From positions 62,001 to 126,000 of the forward strand of contig JBCCGG010000007.1 in assembly GCA_039029395.1 (NCBI GenBank): a stretch of 64,000 nt of DNA. Reading direction: 5' to 3'. Positions 17,489 to 25,292 of this stretch are shown here, in pieces. The translations under genes were made by a program, and so were the position numbers. The notes under the pieces were generated by a model, which worked only from the letters and a program-made list of their open reading frames with translations, had not been told where the DNA came from and did no database searches. Positions within the stretch are counted from its first letter, which is position 1. The number at the start of each line of letters is the position of its first letter. This DNA is from JBCCGG01 sp039029395 (GTDB lineage Bacteria; Pseudomonadota; Alphaproteobacteria; Kiloniellales; JAKSDN01).

Positions 17489-17693
17489 CTGCGTTTACCA
17501 TTCCCCGCCGCGGCTCTTCCAGGGGAGGGCATTTTCCGCGGGGGGCCCGTCGCCGCCAATCCAAGAACACTTGGAAGGGAGAAAGACGGTACCCCGTGGC
17601 GCGCGACAGGATACTCCAGCCTCGCGACGACGAGGCGACAGCAACGTGACGGCCAGGGTGGTCGCTCGATTCACAAAGTGGGAGGTTAGAGTC
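17489..17693 (+). promoter_or_regulatory. Leader region of fae with two inverted repeats
   Basis: This gap precedes the highly expressed-type gene fae. It holds TCCAAG-AACA-CTTGGA (17560-17575) and GCCTCG-CGACGA-CGAGGC (17619-17636), followed by a GGGAGG ribosome binding site at about 17680. No confident -35/-10 pair was found; the open frame running through it is not protein-like. Confidence 0.35.
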
Positions 17694-18203
17694 ATGGCAA
17701 AGATTGACAGAGTAATGGTCGGCGAGTCTCTGGTTGGTGACGGCAACGAAGTGGCGCACATCGATCTCCTGATCGGCCCCCGGGGCAGCGCCGTGGAATC
17801 GGCCTTTTGTAATGCCTTGGTCAATAACAAGGACGGCTTTACCTCGCTGCTCGCCGTGGTCGCGCCGAACCTAGCGGCCAAGCCGAACACCGTGATGTTC
17901 AACAAGGTGACCATCAAGGGCGCGAACCAGGCAGTCCAGATGTTCGGCCCGGCCCAGTACGCGGTCGCCAAGGCGGTCGCCGACAGCGTAGGCGACGGCA
18001 CGATCCCGGCCGACGAGGCCGACGACGTTTTCGTCTGTGTCGGCGTCTTCATCCACTGGCTGGCCGAAGACAACCAGAAGATCCAGGATTACAACTACCA
18101 GGCCACCAAGGAAGCCATCGAGCGGGCGGTCAACGGCACCCCGACCGCGGCCGAGGTCGTGGCCCAGAAGGACAGCGCCCAGCATCCCTTCGCGGCTGGC
18201 TGA
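17694..18203 (+). CDS. fae: Formaldehyde-activating enzyme
   Basis: Fae speeds condensation of formaldehyde with H4MPT to methylene-H4MPT, the entry step of the pathway. The 169-aa protein begins KIDRVMVGESLVGDGNEVAHIDLL, where the catalytic His is His22, and continues with GPRGSAVESAFCNALVNNKDGF and DDVFVCVGVFIHWLAEDN. A GGGAGGTTAGAGTC spacer precedes the ATG. A strong hairpin lies just after the stop (18231-18255). Confidence 0.97.
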   Translation: MAKIDRVMVGESLVGDGNEVAHIDLLIGPRGSAVESAFCNALVNNKDGFTSLLAVVAPNLAAKPNTVMFNKVTIKGANQAVQMFGPAQYAVAKAVADSVGDGTIPADEADDVFVCVGVFIHWLAEDNQKIQDYNYQATKEAIERAVNGTPTAAEVVAQKDSAQHPFAAG

Positions 18204-18214
18204 TACAAGTCAAG

Positions 18215-18928
18215 TTACCCCGTATGCTCGTGGGCCCGGAGATCTTCCGGGCCCAAGCGCCCGTCGTGCAGCGCGGACGCAACGAGGACGCCGGCCGCAC
18301 CAGCCGCAGCCAAGGCCTTGAGGTCTTTGCCATCGCGCACGCCGCCGGCGCCGTAGATGCGCCGCTCGGGCGCTCGTCGCCGGATTTCAATCAGTGACTC
18401 GAGATCGGGGCCGAGCGTCCCGCCGACCCGCGCCAAGGTCATGACGATGACGTCGCGCGGCCACAGAGCCGCGTCGCGAAAGAGCTTCGGCGGCCCGAGG
18501 AACGCGCCGTCACGAAAGTCCAAGGATAAGGCAAGGCGCTGCATACCGAAATCCCGCTCCAGCGTTTTGGCCAGAGTCGGATCGCTTTGGCTCTCGCTGC
18601 CCAAAACCAAGCGGTGCGGGACGGCGCTGAGCCATTCCCGGCAGGGCCCGGGCGCGCCGAGGCCCCGGTCGACCCAGAGGTCAAGCGCCGGAAAGGCAGC
18701 CGCGATCCGCGCCAGCTCAGCCCCGTGATCGCCGGCTTGCGCGATGGCATCCAGGTCGGCAACGTAGAGCCGGCGGAAGGGGTGCAAGCCCATCAGGCCT
18801 TCGACAACGGCCAGGGGCGTGGCGTCGGGTGCCAGGGGTGTGCGGATCGGCAGGTAGGCTTCGCGCGCGCCGGCGCGGGCGTGGACCACTTGCCCACCCT
18901 TGAGGTCGATGACCGGAATGATGTCCAT
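18215..18928 (-). CDS. HisA-like TIM-barrel protein of the C1 cluster
   Basis: This 237-aa barrel resembles HisA/HisF: MDIIPVIDLKGGQVVHARAG at the N-terminus, RRLYVADLDAI, DRGLGAP, VLGSESQSD, SLDFRDG and IYGAGGVRDGKDLKAL. It lies among C1 genes rather than his genes, and several HisA loops differ. Such HisA-like proteins recur in H4MPT clusters and may act in pterin or furan cofactor synthesis; this is inference. It converges on fae (11-bp gap) and is divergent from the next ATP-grasp gene. Confidence 0.82.
   Translation of the reverse strand: MDIIPVIDLKGGQVVHARAGAREAYLPIRTPLAPDATPLAVVEGLMGLHPFRRLYVADLDAIAQAGDHGAELARIAAAFPALDLWVDRGLGAPGPCREWLSAVPHRLVLGSESQSDPTLAKTLERDFGMQRLALSLDFRDGAFLGPPKLFRDAALWPRDVIVMTLARVGGTLGPDLESLIEIRRRAPERRIYGAGGVRDGKDLKALAAAGAAGVLVASALHDGRLGPEDLRAHEHTG
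18231..18255. terminator. 10-bp perfect hairpin after fae, inside the 3' end of the HisA-like gene
   Basis: TGGGCCCGGA (18231-18240), loop GATCT, TCCGGGCCCA (18246-18255). It begins 27 bases after the fae stop and overlaps the last codons of the opposite gene. No T-run follows on either strand, so it may act as an mRNA 3'-end stabiliser rather than a classical terminator. Confidence 0.5.
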
Positions 18929-18943
18929 CGGGGAACGGCTGTC

Positions 18944-19915
18944 TTGCGGATCCTAGTTTGCGAATACATCACCGGCGGCGGCCTGCGGGGGCAGGACTTG
19001 CCAGGGTCACTGGTGCGCGAAGGGGACTTGATGCTGCGGGCTCTTGTCAAGGACCTGACCGCCCTGCCCGGGCTCGAGGTCTGGGTGACCCGCGACACCC
19101 GCCTGCCGACCGACTTGCCTGGCCACCGCACCATCGACATCGGAGCGGCGCAATCCCTGCGCGCGGCGCTGCCGCCGCTCCTGCGGGAGGTCGAGGCTTT
19201 TTGGCCGATCGCGCCGGAAACCGACGGCGCGCTGGAGCGGCTCTGCGGGCTGGCATCCGGCTGCCGCTTGCTCGCCAGCGACCACGCTACCCTCGCCCTG
19301 ACCGCAAGCAAGTTCGCCACGGCCAAGCACTTGGCGGCGCAGGGTGTACCGAGCGTCCCGACCTGGCGCGCCGATGGGGTTGAGGCCAGCAGCACCGGAT
19401 GGGTCGCCAAACCGGACGACGGCGCCGGCTGCGAGGAGACCCGCCGCTTCGCCGAACGACACATCCTGGCGGACTGGCTTGACCGTCATCGCGACGCCGT
19501 GGTGCAGCCTTACCTTGCAGGCACGGCTGCCAGCCTGAGCCTGCTGTGCCGAGAGGGGCGTGCCTGGCTGCTGGCGTGCAACCGGCAAAGAATCGCCGAA
19601 CGAGACGGCTGGCTTCGCTACGAAGGCAGTGATGTTGGCGTGCTCGATCCGGCGCGTTTCAATGGGATCGCCGAGGCCATCGCCGCGGCCCTGCCCGGTC
19701 TCTGGGGCATGATTGGAGTCGATCTGGTCGATGGCCCGGCGGGACCTCGGGTGCTCGAGATCAATCCGCGCCTCACCACCTCTTACGTGGCGCTGGGCCA
19801 AGCGATCGGCGTCAACCCTGCTTGGCTGGTGCTGTCTTTGTTGGAGCGAAGCATCGATGAGATCCGTCGGCCGCTAAGGGTGACCCCAGGGCTGGTTGAG
19901 ATCGCCCATGGCTGA
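18944..19915 (+). CDS. ATP-grasp protein of the C1 cluster (MfnD-like family)
   Basis: This 323-aa ATP-grasp protein starts with LRILVCEYITGGGLRGQDLP, contains TASKFATAKHLAAQGVPSVPTW, GWVAKPDDGAGCEETR, WLLACNRQRIAERDGWLRYEG and LEINPRLTTSYVALGQAIG. The layout resembles methanogen tyramine-glutamate ligase, so a first-glutamate ligation step in methylofuran synthesis is plausible. No ATG or GTG fits; TTG at 18944 directly before the conserved N-terminus is the best start. It is divergent from the HisA-like gene by 15 bp and overlaps the next gene by 8 bp. Confidence 0.82.
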   Translation: MRILVCEYITGGGLRGQDLPGSLVREGDLMLRALVKDLTALPGLEVWVTRDTRLPTDLPGHRTIDIGAAQSLRAALPPLLREVEAFWPIAPETDGALERLCGLASGCRLLASDHATLALTASKFATAKHLAAQGVPSVPTWRADGVEASSTGWVAKPDDGAGCEETRRFAERHILADWLDRHRDAVVQPYLAGTAASLSLLCREGRAWLLACNRQRIAERDGWLRYEGSDVGVLDPARFNGIAEAIAAALPGLWGMIGVDLVDGPAGPRVLEINPRLTTSYVALGQAIGVNPAWLVLSLLERSIDEIRRPLRVTPGLVEIAHG

Positions 19916-20948
19916 CCCGACATTCGCCGGCTGGGACCTGGGCGGTGCCCACCTCAAGATCGCGGTGGTCTCGGGCGACGGCGCGCTCAAGGCCGTGCGC
20001 CAGGTACCCTGCGCATTGTGGCAAGGCTTGGACCGACTGGACGAGGCGCTCGCGTTGGCCGCACCGGAGCTCACGGGCGTGGCGCGTCACGCCGTGACCA
20101 TGACCGGCGAGTTGGTCGACCTCTTCCCCTCGCGCCGGTCCGGCGTCAAGGCGCTGGTCGGCAAGATGGTCGAGCACTTCTCTAGCGACGAGATCCTGAT
20201 CTTTGGCGGCACTTCCGGGTTCTTGTCGCCCGACGATGCGCTGGGGCAGTGCGAGCGCGTGGCTTCGGCTAACTGGCTTGCGAGCGCGCGTTGGGCGGCG
20301 CGCCGAGTGGAAAACGCGCTCTTCGCCGACCTCGGTAGCACGACCGCGGATCTGGTGCCCCTGGCGAACGGCGAAGTGCGGGCGCTCGGCGCCAACGACC
20401 ACGAACGCCTCGCCTGCGACGAGCTGGTCTATAGCGGCGTCACCCGCACGCCAGTCATGGCGATCGCCCGGCGGGTGCCCTTCGACGGCGAATGGCGAGC
20501 GCTGATGGCCGAGCAATTCGCCACCATGGCCGACGTCCACCGCATCACCGGCCGCTTGCCGCCGACGGTCGACCAGCATCCGGCCGCCGACGGCGCCGGC
20601 AAGAGCGTCGACGATAGCGCCCGGCGTCTGGCCCGCATGGTCGGGCGAGACCTGGAGGAGGACAGCCCTGGTGCCTGGCGGGGCCTGGCCCGCTACTTGG
20701 CCGAGCGGCAACTGCGCGATCTGGCGGACGCTGCCGAGCGGGTGTTGTCCCGGCACCTACTCGACGATCAGGCGCCCCTGGTCGGCGCTGGCATCGGGCG
20801 ATTTCTGCTGCGCGACCTGGCGGCGCGGCTTGAACGGCCTTACAGAGATTTCGCCGAATTGCTGCGCGGGCCCGAAGAACACAGGAATTGGGCCGCCTGC
20901 TGCGCACCCGCGGCCGCAGTGGCCTTACTGGCCCTCGACGACATCTAG
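19908..20948 (+). CDS. Hydantoinase/oxoprolinase-type (MfnF-like) protein of the C1 cluster
   Basis: This 346-aa ASKHA-fold protein has two phosphate motifs (GWDLGGAHLKIAVV near residue 8 and FADLGSTTADLVPL near 142), a TMTGELVDLFPSRRSGV segment and a C-terminal VGAGIGRFLLRDLAARL adenosine motif. Bacterial and archaeal relatives sit with C1 genes, and in methanogens the related MfnF couples the furan and tyramine-glutamate parts of methanofuran. A matching step in methylofuran synthesis is the inferred role. The ATG overlaps the upstream stop; the 3' end overlaps the convergent mfnB-like gene by 24 bp. Confidence 0.82.
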   Translation: MADPTFAGWDLGGAHLKIAVVSGDGALKAVRQVPCALWQGLDRLDEALALAAPELTGVARHAVTMTGELVDLFPSRRSGVKALVGKMVEHFSSDEILIFGGTSGFLSPDDALGQCERVASANWLASARWAARRVENALFADLGSTTADLVPLANGEVRALGANDHERLACDELVYSGVTRTPVMAIARRVPFDGEWRALMAEQFATMADVHRITGRLPPTVDQHPAADGAGKSVDDSARRLARMVGRDLEEDSPGAWRGLARYLAERQLRDLADAAERVLSRHLLDDQAPLVGAGIGRFLLRDLAARLERPYRDFAELLRGPEEHRNWAACCAPAAAVALLALDDI

Positions 20949-21629
20949 CGGATTGGTGGCGCGGAAGAGCTCGTCGCGCAGGGCGCGCAGGGCAGCATTG
21001 TCGATCTCGTCGCCCCGCCCGCCACCGGTGAGCGCGCCACGGAAGCCCAGATAGTCCGGCCACAACCGAGTCAATGGCGCAACGTCCTCGAGCTTGAGCG
21101 AGCCCGCCAAACCGACGAAAAGACCGGCACCCTGGGCGCGCGCAACAAAGTCCTCCAGCGCGGCGAACGCGAGATGCTCCCTGAGGCCCCGCCCGTCTTT
21201 CCCAGCGGTATCCAACATGACGCCGAAGAAGTGCGGGGCAACAGCGTCGATCAAGTCAAAGTCTGGTGCCCGGTCGGCGAAAAGCACCGCGACGAGTCGC
21301 ACCCCCCGCTCGGCGGTCCCGGCCAGTGCGTCGATGCAGGCCCCAGTCCGTGAAGACTTCGTCAAGCCGATCTTAATCAGCTCGATGCCGGTTGCAGCCA
21401 CCGCTTCGACCCCCTGGCGCACCACATCGGGATCCATCGGCAGATTTCCCGCCGTCGCGCTGACCAGGCGTCGCCCGGCCACGGCGGCGAGTGTCTCGCG
21501 CATCACCTCGGGCGCCACGGCGCCGAGCGCGCCCGCGTCCGGGTCCTTGAGATCGATAATGTCGGCGCCGCCTTCGAGCGCGACCTCAGCCTCGGCGCGC
21601 GAGCGCACGCTGGCCAGCAGACGGGTCAT
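20925..21629 (-). CDS. mfnB: (5-formylfuran-3-yl)methyl phosphate synthase-like protein
   Basis: This 234-aa TIM barrel (former DUF556) makes the furan of methanofuran from glyceraldehyde-3-phosphate in methanogens. Key lysines are visible: Lys28 in GADIIDLKDPDAGALG and Lys144 in MLDTAGKDGRGL. LIKIGLTKS and GLAGSLKLEDV are family blocks. The ATG overlaps the DUF447 gene stop by 4 bp. In a methylofuran-using bacterium the same reaction is expected. Confidence 0.9.
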   Translation of the reverse strand: MTRLLASVRSRAEAEVALEGGADIIDLKDPDAGALGAVAPEVMRETLAAVAGRRLVSATAGNLPMDPDVVRQGVEAVAATGIELIKIGLTKSSRTGACIDALAGTAERGVRLVAVLFADRAPDFDLIDAVAPHFFGVMLDTAGKDGRGLREHLAFAALEDFVARAQGAGLFVGLAGSLKLEDVAPLTRLWPDYLGFRGALTGGGRGDEIDNAALRALRDELFRATNPLDVVEGQ

Positions 21630-22201
21630 GAGTCGGCCTCCGCCGCCTGGCGCGCGCGGTGCGCCTCGATCTTCTCCATTAGCCAGTCCCAAGCCTCGCG
21701 CTCGCGCGGTCCGGCCGTCTTGGAAACGGCGATCTCCAGATAGGCGATCTCACGCTCGATCTTGTCCCACGGCAGGCGACCGAGCCGGCTGGTTAGAATT
21801 GCCGCCTCGACGACTGCGCCCTGCGCCCGATTGAAGCCCTGGAACGGCTGGTGCGCGGCCTCGTGAACCACACGACAGTGAAAGCGCGGACGCAACTCGT
21901 CCTCGGTGACCCGAGTGACCTCCAGCTCGATATGGGCAAGGGCCGCCTCGAGCACCACGCCCGACACGCGCTCGGCCGGTTGGGTCGTCCAATCGCGCCG
22001 GCCGGTCAGGCAGCCGGCGAAGACCCGCACGTCATCGCAGTAATTGGCCACCGCGACGGGGTTGGCGCGCAGGTTGTCGAGTGTTGTCGAAGGACGAAAG
22101 GGCGCGATCACCCAGCCCGCACCGTCCTGGATGATGCCGATCGGCGCAATCTGCACCCGGCCAGCGGGATCACGGGTCGTGACGATCGTTTCTCGGATCA
22201 T
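21626..22201 (-). CDS. DUF447 family protein of the C1 cluster
   Basis: This 191-aa protein starts IRETIVTTRDPAGRVQIAPIGI, a flavin-reductase-like split-barrel opening, and contains PSTTLDNLRANPVAVANYCDDVRVF and CRVVHEAAHQPFQGFNRAQGAVVEAAIL. These are typical of DUF447 proteins found in archaeal and bacterial H4MPT gene clusters. The function is not known; FMN binding is possible from the fold. It overlaps both neighbours by 4 bp. Confidence 0.82.
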   Translation of the reverse strand: MIRETIVTTRDPAGRVQIAPIGIIQDGAGWVIAPFRPSTTLDNLRANPVAVANYCDDVRVFAGCLTGRRDWTTQPAERVSGVVLEAALAHIELEVTRVTEDELRPRFHCRVVHEAAHQPFQGFNRAQGAVVEAAILTSRLGRLPWDKIEREIAYLEIAVSKTAGPREREAWDWLMEKIEAHRARQAAEADS

Positions 22202-23628
22202 CTGGACTCTCCCGAGCGCTTGGCCCTGCGGCGCTTGTCCGCCTTGGCTGCCTTCAAGGTCGCACCTGCGGCCTTGAGATGGGTCTTGTCCTCCGCCTCC
22301 CAGTCCAGGGCGGCGCCCCAGTGGAGCGGTTCGTCCTGAGCGTAGCGCTTGCCGAGGCGCCAGGCCAGCTCTGCGCGCGCCAGTTCGTAGCCCAAATAGA
22401 AGGCGTGGCTGCCGTCCCGTTCGACGCCCAGGTGGGCAAAAAGATCGAATGGATCTTGCACCACCCGATGGCCCTCGCCGTTGTAGCAGTGGATGCCGTC
22501 GGCGGCGACCTCGATGCGAAAATTGCGGTCGGAGATCTGGCTGGCCAACTCGGCGATCTCCTCCGGTGCGGCGGTGAAGGGCTTACGCTCGTGCAGGGCA
22601 AGCAACGCCCCGCTGTACAGATTGGGCAGGCTGCCGTCGGCGCGCGCGGCGTACATAAGGCGCCGGGCTGCGTCGTGCTCTTGAACCACCCGGCGGCAAT
22701 GGGGCGAGACCTGGACCACCAGCACGTTAGCGATCTTGAGTTCCGAGACAATGCCCATAAGGCTCGCCGTGACGCCAGCACTGTCGGCATCGGTCAACTC
22801 GGTCAAGTTGCCGGTGCCCATGAGGATTTCAGCGTCGGGCCGGCGCGCCCGCAAAGCCTGGTACCGCAAAAGAGAGTCGGTGAAGCCAAAATGAATCGGG
22901 TCGAGGATTGGATCGGCGATGTAGGCCCGGCCCCGCTGGTCCAGAGCGTCCATGGCGCGCAGCAGCGAGTCCAGATCGCCGTGCCTGGCCGGAATCAGCA
23001 CTGGCGTTGCGGCGACCTCGTCCAGCAGGTCCAGGCTGTCCTCGGTTAGACTTAGCAGAAAGTCGGCGCCGGCCTTGCCGCCGCGCTGCAGCTCCTGGGG
23101 ATCGGCCGAGTCCACGCTGACCTTTAGGCCTGCGTCGGCAAGCGCCTGGACCGCCTCTTCCAGGTGGGGAAAGGGCGTGTCGGGCAGACAGCCCAGGTCG
23201 ATCACGTCGGCGCCGGCGGCCCGGTAGGCCTCGGCGCGGGCCAGGATGCCGGCAAGATCAAGGCTCGGCGCCTCGACAATCTCTGCGAAGATGCGCACGT
23301 CGAACTTGGAGAGATCGGGCGGCCCGCCCGAGCGGCCAAGGAATTCCGGCAGGTCGCTGAGCTCATCCGGGCCGCGCTCGAAAGGCGCGCCGTAATGCTT
23401 CGAAAGCGCGGTCAGGTCGCCGCGAAAGCGGCCCGGTAGGATCACCCGGTCGGCCTCGATTGGCCCTGGCAAGCGCCGGTGGATCAAAGCCTCGGTCAAC
23501 AGGGCAGCAACCTTGACGCCGAGATCCCGCACCTCGGGCTCGAAGGGCAGCGGCGCGAGCCCCTCGAGCAAACGCTCCAGGCGGCGGACGGCCAGGCGGC
23601 CGGTCAGGAAGAGGACGCGCTCAGCCAT
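22198..23628 (-). CDS. DHPS-like protein of the C1 cluster (DUF6513 type)
   Basis: The 476-aa protein starts AERVLFLTGRLAVRRLERLLEGL, carries a TIM-barrel core with GADVIDLGCLPDTPF and VSVDSADPQEL that recalls dihydropteroate synthase, then MGTGNLTELTDADSAGVTA and a distinct C-terminal part (GNFRIEV-like RNFRIEVAADGIHCYN). A basic tail ends the protein. Relatives occur only with H4MPT/methanopterin genes; the step is unknown, though pterin chemistry is suspected. It overlaps the DUF447 gene (4 bp) and the upstream flavoprotein gene (25 bp). Confidence 0.85.
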   Translation of the reverse strand: MAERVLFLTGRLAVRRLERLLEGLAPLPFEPEVRDLGVKVAALLTEALIHRRLPGPIEADRVILPGRFRGDLTALSKHYGAPFERGPDELSDLPEFLGRSGGPPDLSKFDVRIFAEIVEAPSLDLAGILARAEAYRAAGADVIDLGCLPDTPFPHLEEAVQALADAGLKVSVDSADPQELQRGGKAGADFLLSLTEDSLDLLDEVAATPVLIPARHGDLDSLLRAMDALDQRGRAYIADPILDPIHFGFTDSLLRYQALRARRPDAEILMGTGNLTELTDADSAGVTASLMGIVSELKIANVLVVQVSPHCRRVVQEHDAARRLMYAARADGSLPNLYSGALLALHERKPFTAAPEEIAELASQISDRNFRIEVAADGIHCYNGEGHRVVQDPFDLFAHLGVERDGSHAFYLGYELARAELAWRLGKRYAQDEPLHWGAALDWEAEDKTHLKAAGATLKAAKADKRRRAKRSGESR

Positions 23629-24164
23629 TCGCCGCGTCTTTGTATCGCCTGCTCCAGGTCCGCCAGGTTCTCGACCACATCGGTCGCCTCGAACTCCTTG
23701 AGGCGCGCTGAGTTGTCCAAGTCGATGCGCCGGGGATAGACCTTCACCATGCCGTCGGGCGCCATGGTGTCGTGCACCGGCGCAGTATCGCAGGCGAAGA
23801 CGATGATCGGCACCCGGCACTTGCCGGCCTGGGCGAATACGTTGGTCGCCAGCGTGTCGGAGATGCCCCAGACGCATTTCGCCACGGTGTTCGAGGTCGC
23901 CGGCGCGACCACCAGAGTATGGTAGAAGCCGTGGTAGAACAGGCCGACCGGCGCCGCGCTCGCCGTGGTGTCGCGAAACACCCGCACGCTCTTTGGCAGC
24001 TTGTCGAAGTCCTTCTTGTACATGCGCACCACTTCCGCCCCGGCCTTGCTGACGAAGACATCCAGGTCCGGCAGCTGACACATGATTTGAAGGCTCTCGG
24101 TGAAAAAATGACCCGAGCCGGTGAGCGCCCAGGCCCAGCGGGGCTTCTTGACCTTCTCCGCCAT
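23604..24164 (-). CDS. Flavoprotein of the C1 cluster (DmrB/AfpA-like)
   Basis: This 186-aa protein has the flavoprotein (UbiX/PPC-decarboxylase-like) fold: WAWALTGSGHFFTESLQIM near the N-terminus, VVAPATSNTVAKCVWGISDTLATN for FMN contacts and VPIIVFACDTAPVHDTMAPDG. Archaeal relatives include dihydromethanopterin reductase, so reduction of dihydromethanopterin is a reasonable inference. The minus-strand operon here runs flavoprotein, DHPS-like, DUF447, MfnB-like. Confidence 0.83.
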   Translation of the reverse strand: MAEKVKKPRWAWALTGSGHFFTESLQIMCQLPDLDVFVSKAGAEVVRMYKKDFDKLPKSVRVFRDTTASAAPVGLFYHGFYHTLVVAPATSNTVAKCVWGISDTLATNVFAQAGKCRVPIIVFACDTAPVHDTMAPDGMVKVYPRRIDLDNSARLKEFEATDVVENLADLEQAIQRRGEWLSASSS

Positions 24165-24230
24165 CCCCTCTCGTCGCCCTTCCCACAGTCGTTGTCCACG
24201 GGCGGAGTTTAGCGGCCGCCAGCCGAAGCG

Positions 24231-24875
24231 TCATCCCAGGACAAGGCGCACCGAACCGGGCTGCGCCTGGCCGCTCAAAGCCATGTCCAACAGATCTTGC
24301 TGGCCGGGTCCCAGGAGCCAGACGTCGCGCGGCGCGCGCGCGAGAAATCCTGGGAACGCGGCATCCACCAGGCCGCTCGCGGCCAGATCCTGGGCATTTG
24401 CGCTCTCAGCGGGTCGGGGCGCGGATTTGATCAAGACCAGGCGCGGCGCCCCCAGGCGGCCAGCCAGCCATGCGGCCAGGCTATCTGAGGTCACCTCCCA
24501 GCTCTCCGGGATCTCGGCCCGGCCCAGGGTCATAGCGGCCGGATCCCAGACCGGCAGGTGCCCTTCCCCGAGCGCCCGCTCGATCGACCCGGCGCTGTCC
24601 GCCAAGACCATGCCCGGGCGCAAGGCCGCGAGCGCCTGCCCAAAAAGTGCCATGGCGCCGATCGCAAGCCCATGGGCGGCGGTCTCATCGAACGCGAGGC
24701 GCACCTGCAGTTCCCGCACCTGGTCGGCGAAGGGGCCGCCGCCGGGCACCAGCACGGCCCGGCACGGATGGCGCAGTAGTCGATCCAGCCAGGCGCCAAG
24801 CTCCGGCGAATGGGCCAGGCTGCCGCCCAGCTTGACCACCGTCGGCCGCGTAGCCTGGTCCCTTTCCGGCGCCAC
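24231..24875 (-). CDS. Amino acid kinase-family protein (MfnE-like)
   Basis: This 214-aa kinase-fold protein starts with TVVKLGGSLAHSPELGAWLD and has VLVPGGGPFADQVRELQ, HGLAIGAMALFGQAL, SWEVTSDSLAAWLAGRLGA and RLVLIKSAPRP. In methanogens MfnE phosphorylates 5-(aminomethyl)-3-furanmethanol phosphate; the same role in methylofuran synthesis is likely. GTG at 24875 is preferred because GGGGGAG lies 6 bases upstream and the kinase core begins right after; in-frame ATGs at 24920 and 24935 would add an atypical tail. Confidence 0.82.
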   Translation of the reverse strand: MAPERDQATRPTVVKLGGSLAHSPELGAWLDRLLRHPCRAVLVPGGGPFADQVRELQVRLAFDETAAHGLAIGAMALFGQALAALRPGMVLADSAGSIERALGEGHLPVWDPAAMTLGRAEIPESWEVTSDSLAAWLAGRLGAPRLVLIKSAPRPAESANAQDLAASGLVDAAFPGFLARAPRDVWLLGPGQQDLLDMALSGQAQPGSVRLVLG

Positions 24876-24955
24876 CCCAGCTCCCCCACGTCTATTCAAG
24901 GCGACACTATCTGCTATCATCCGATCCGGATGCAATGGCGCTGGACGGCCCGACC

Positions 24956-25291
24956 ATGCTTAGACTGGCCTTTATCGTTACCCTGATTGGCGCGACCCAA
25001 GCGGCGGCCGCGGTCGCCAACGATTACCCGACCACGGCGCGGGTCGACTACGTTGTCGGTTGCATGGCCAGCAACGGCCATAACCAGGAGATGCTGGAGC
25101 GCTGCTCCTGCTCGATCGACACGATCGCCGGCCTGGTGCCCTATAAGCGCTACATCCAGGCCGAGACGATCCTGCGCATGGGCCAGGTCGGCGGTGAGAA
25201 GAGCGTGGTCTTCAAGACGAGCGCCCACTTCAAGGCGATCGTCGAGGACTTGAAGCGCGCCCAGATCGAAGCCGAGCTGCAGTGCTTTTGA
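24956..25291 (+). CDS. Secreted small cysteine-containing hypothetical protein
   Basis: The 111-aa protein has a signal peptide (MLRLAFIVTLIGATQAAAAVA) and a mature part with VGCMASNG, RCSCSID, PYKRYIQAETILRM and a C-terminal ELQCF; four cysteines suggest disulfides in the periplasm. It lies between the C1-cofactor genes and the XoxF block, and similar proteins appear near methanol dehydrogenase loci. The function is unknown. An in-frame ATG at 24935 exists, but the signal peptide supports 24956. Confidence 0.72.
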   Translation: MLRLAFIVTLIGATQAAAAVANDYPTTARVDYVVGCMASNGHNQEMLERCSCSIDTIAGLVPYKRYIQAETILRMGQVGGEKSVVFKTSAHFKAIVEDLKRAQIEAELQCF

Positions 25292-25292
25292 A

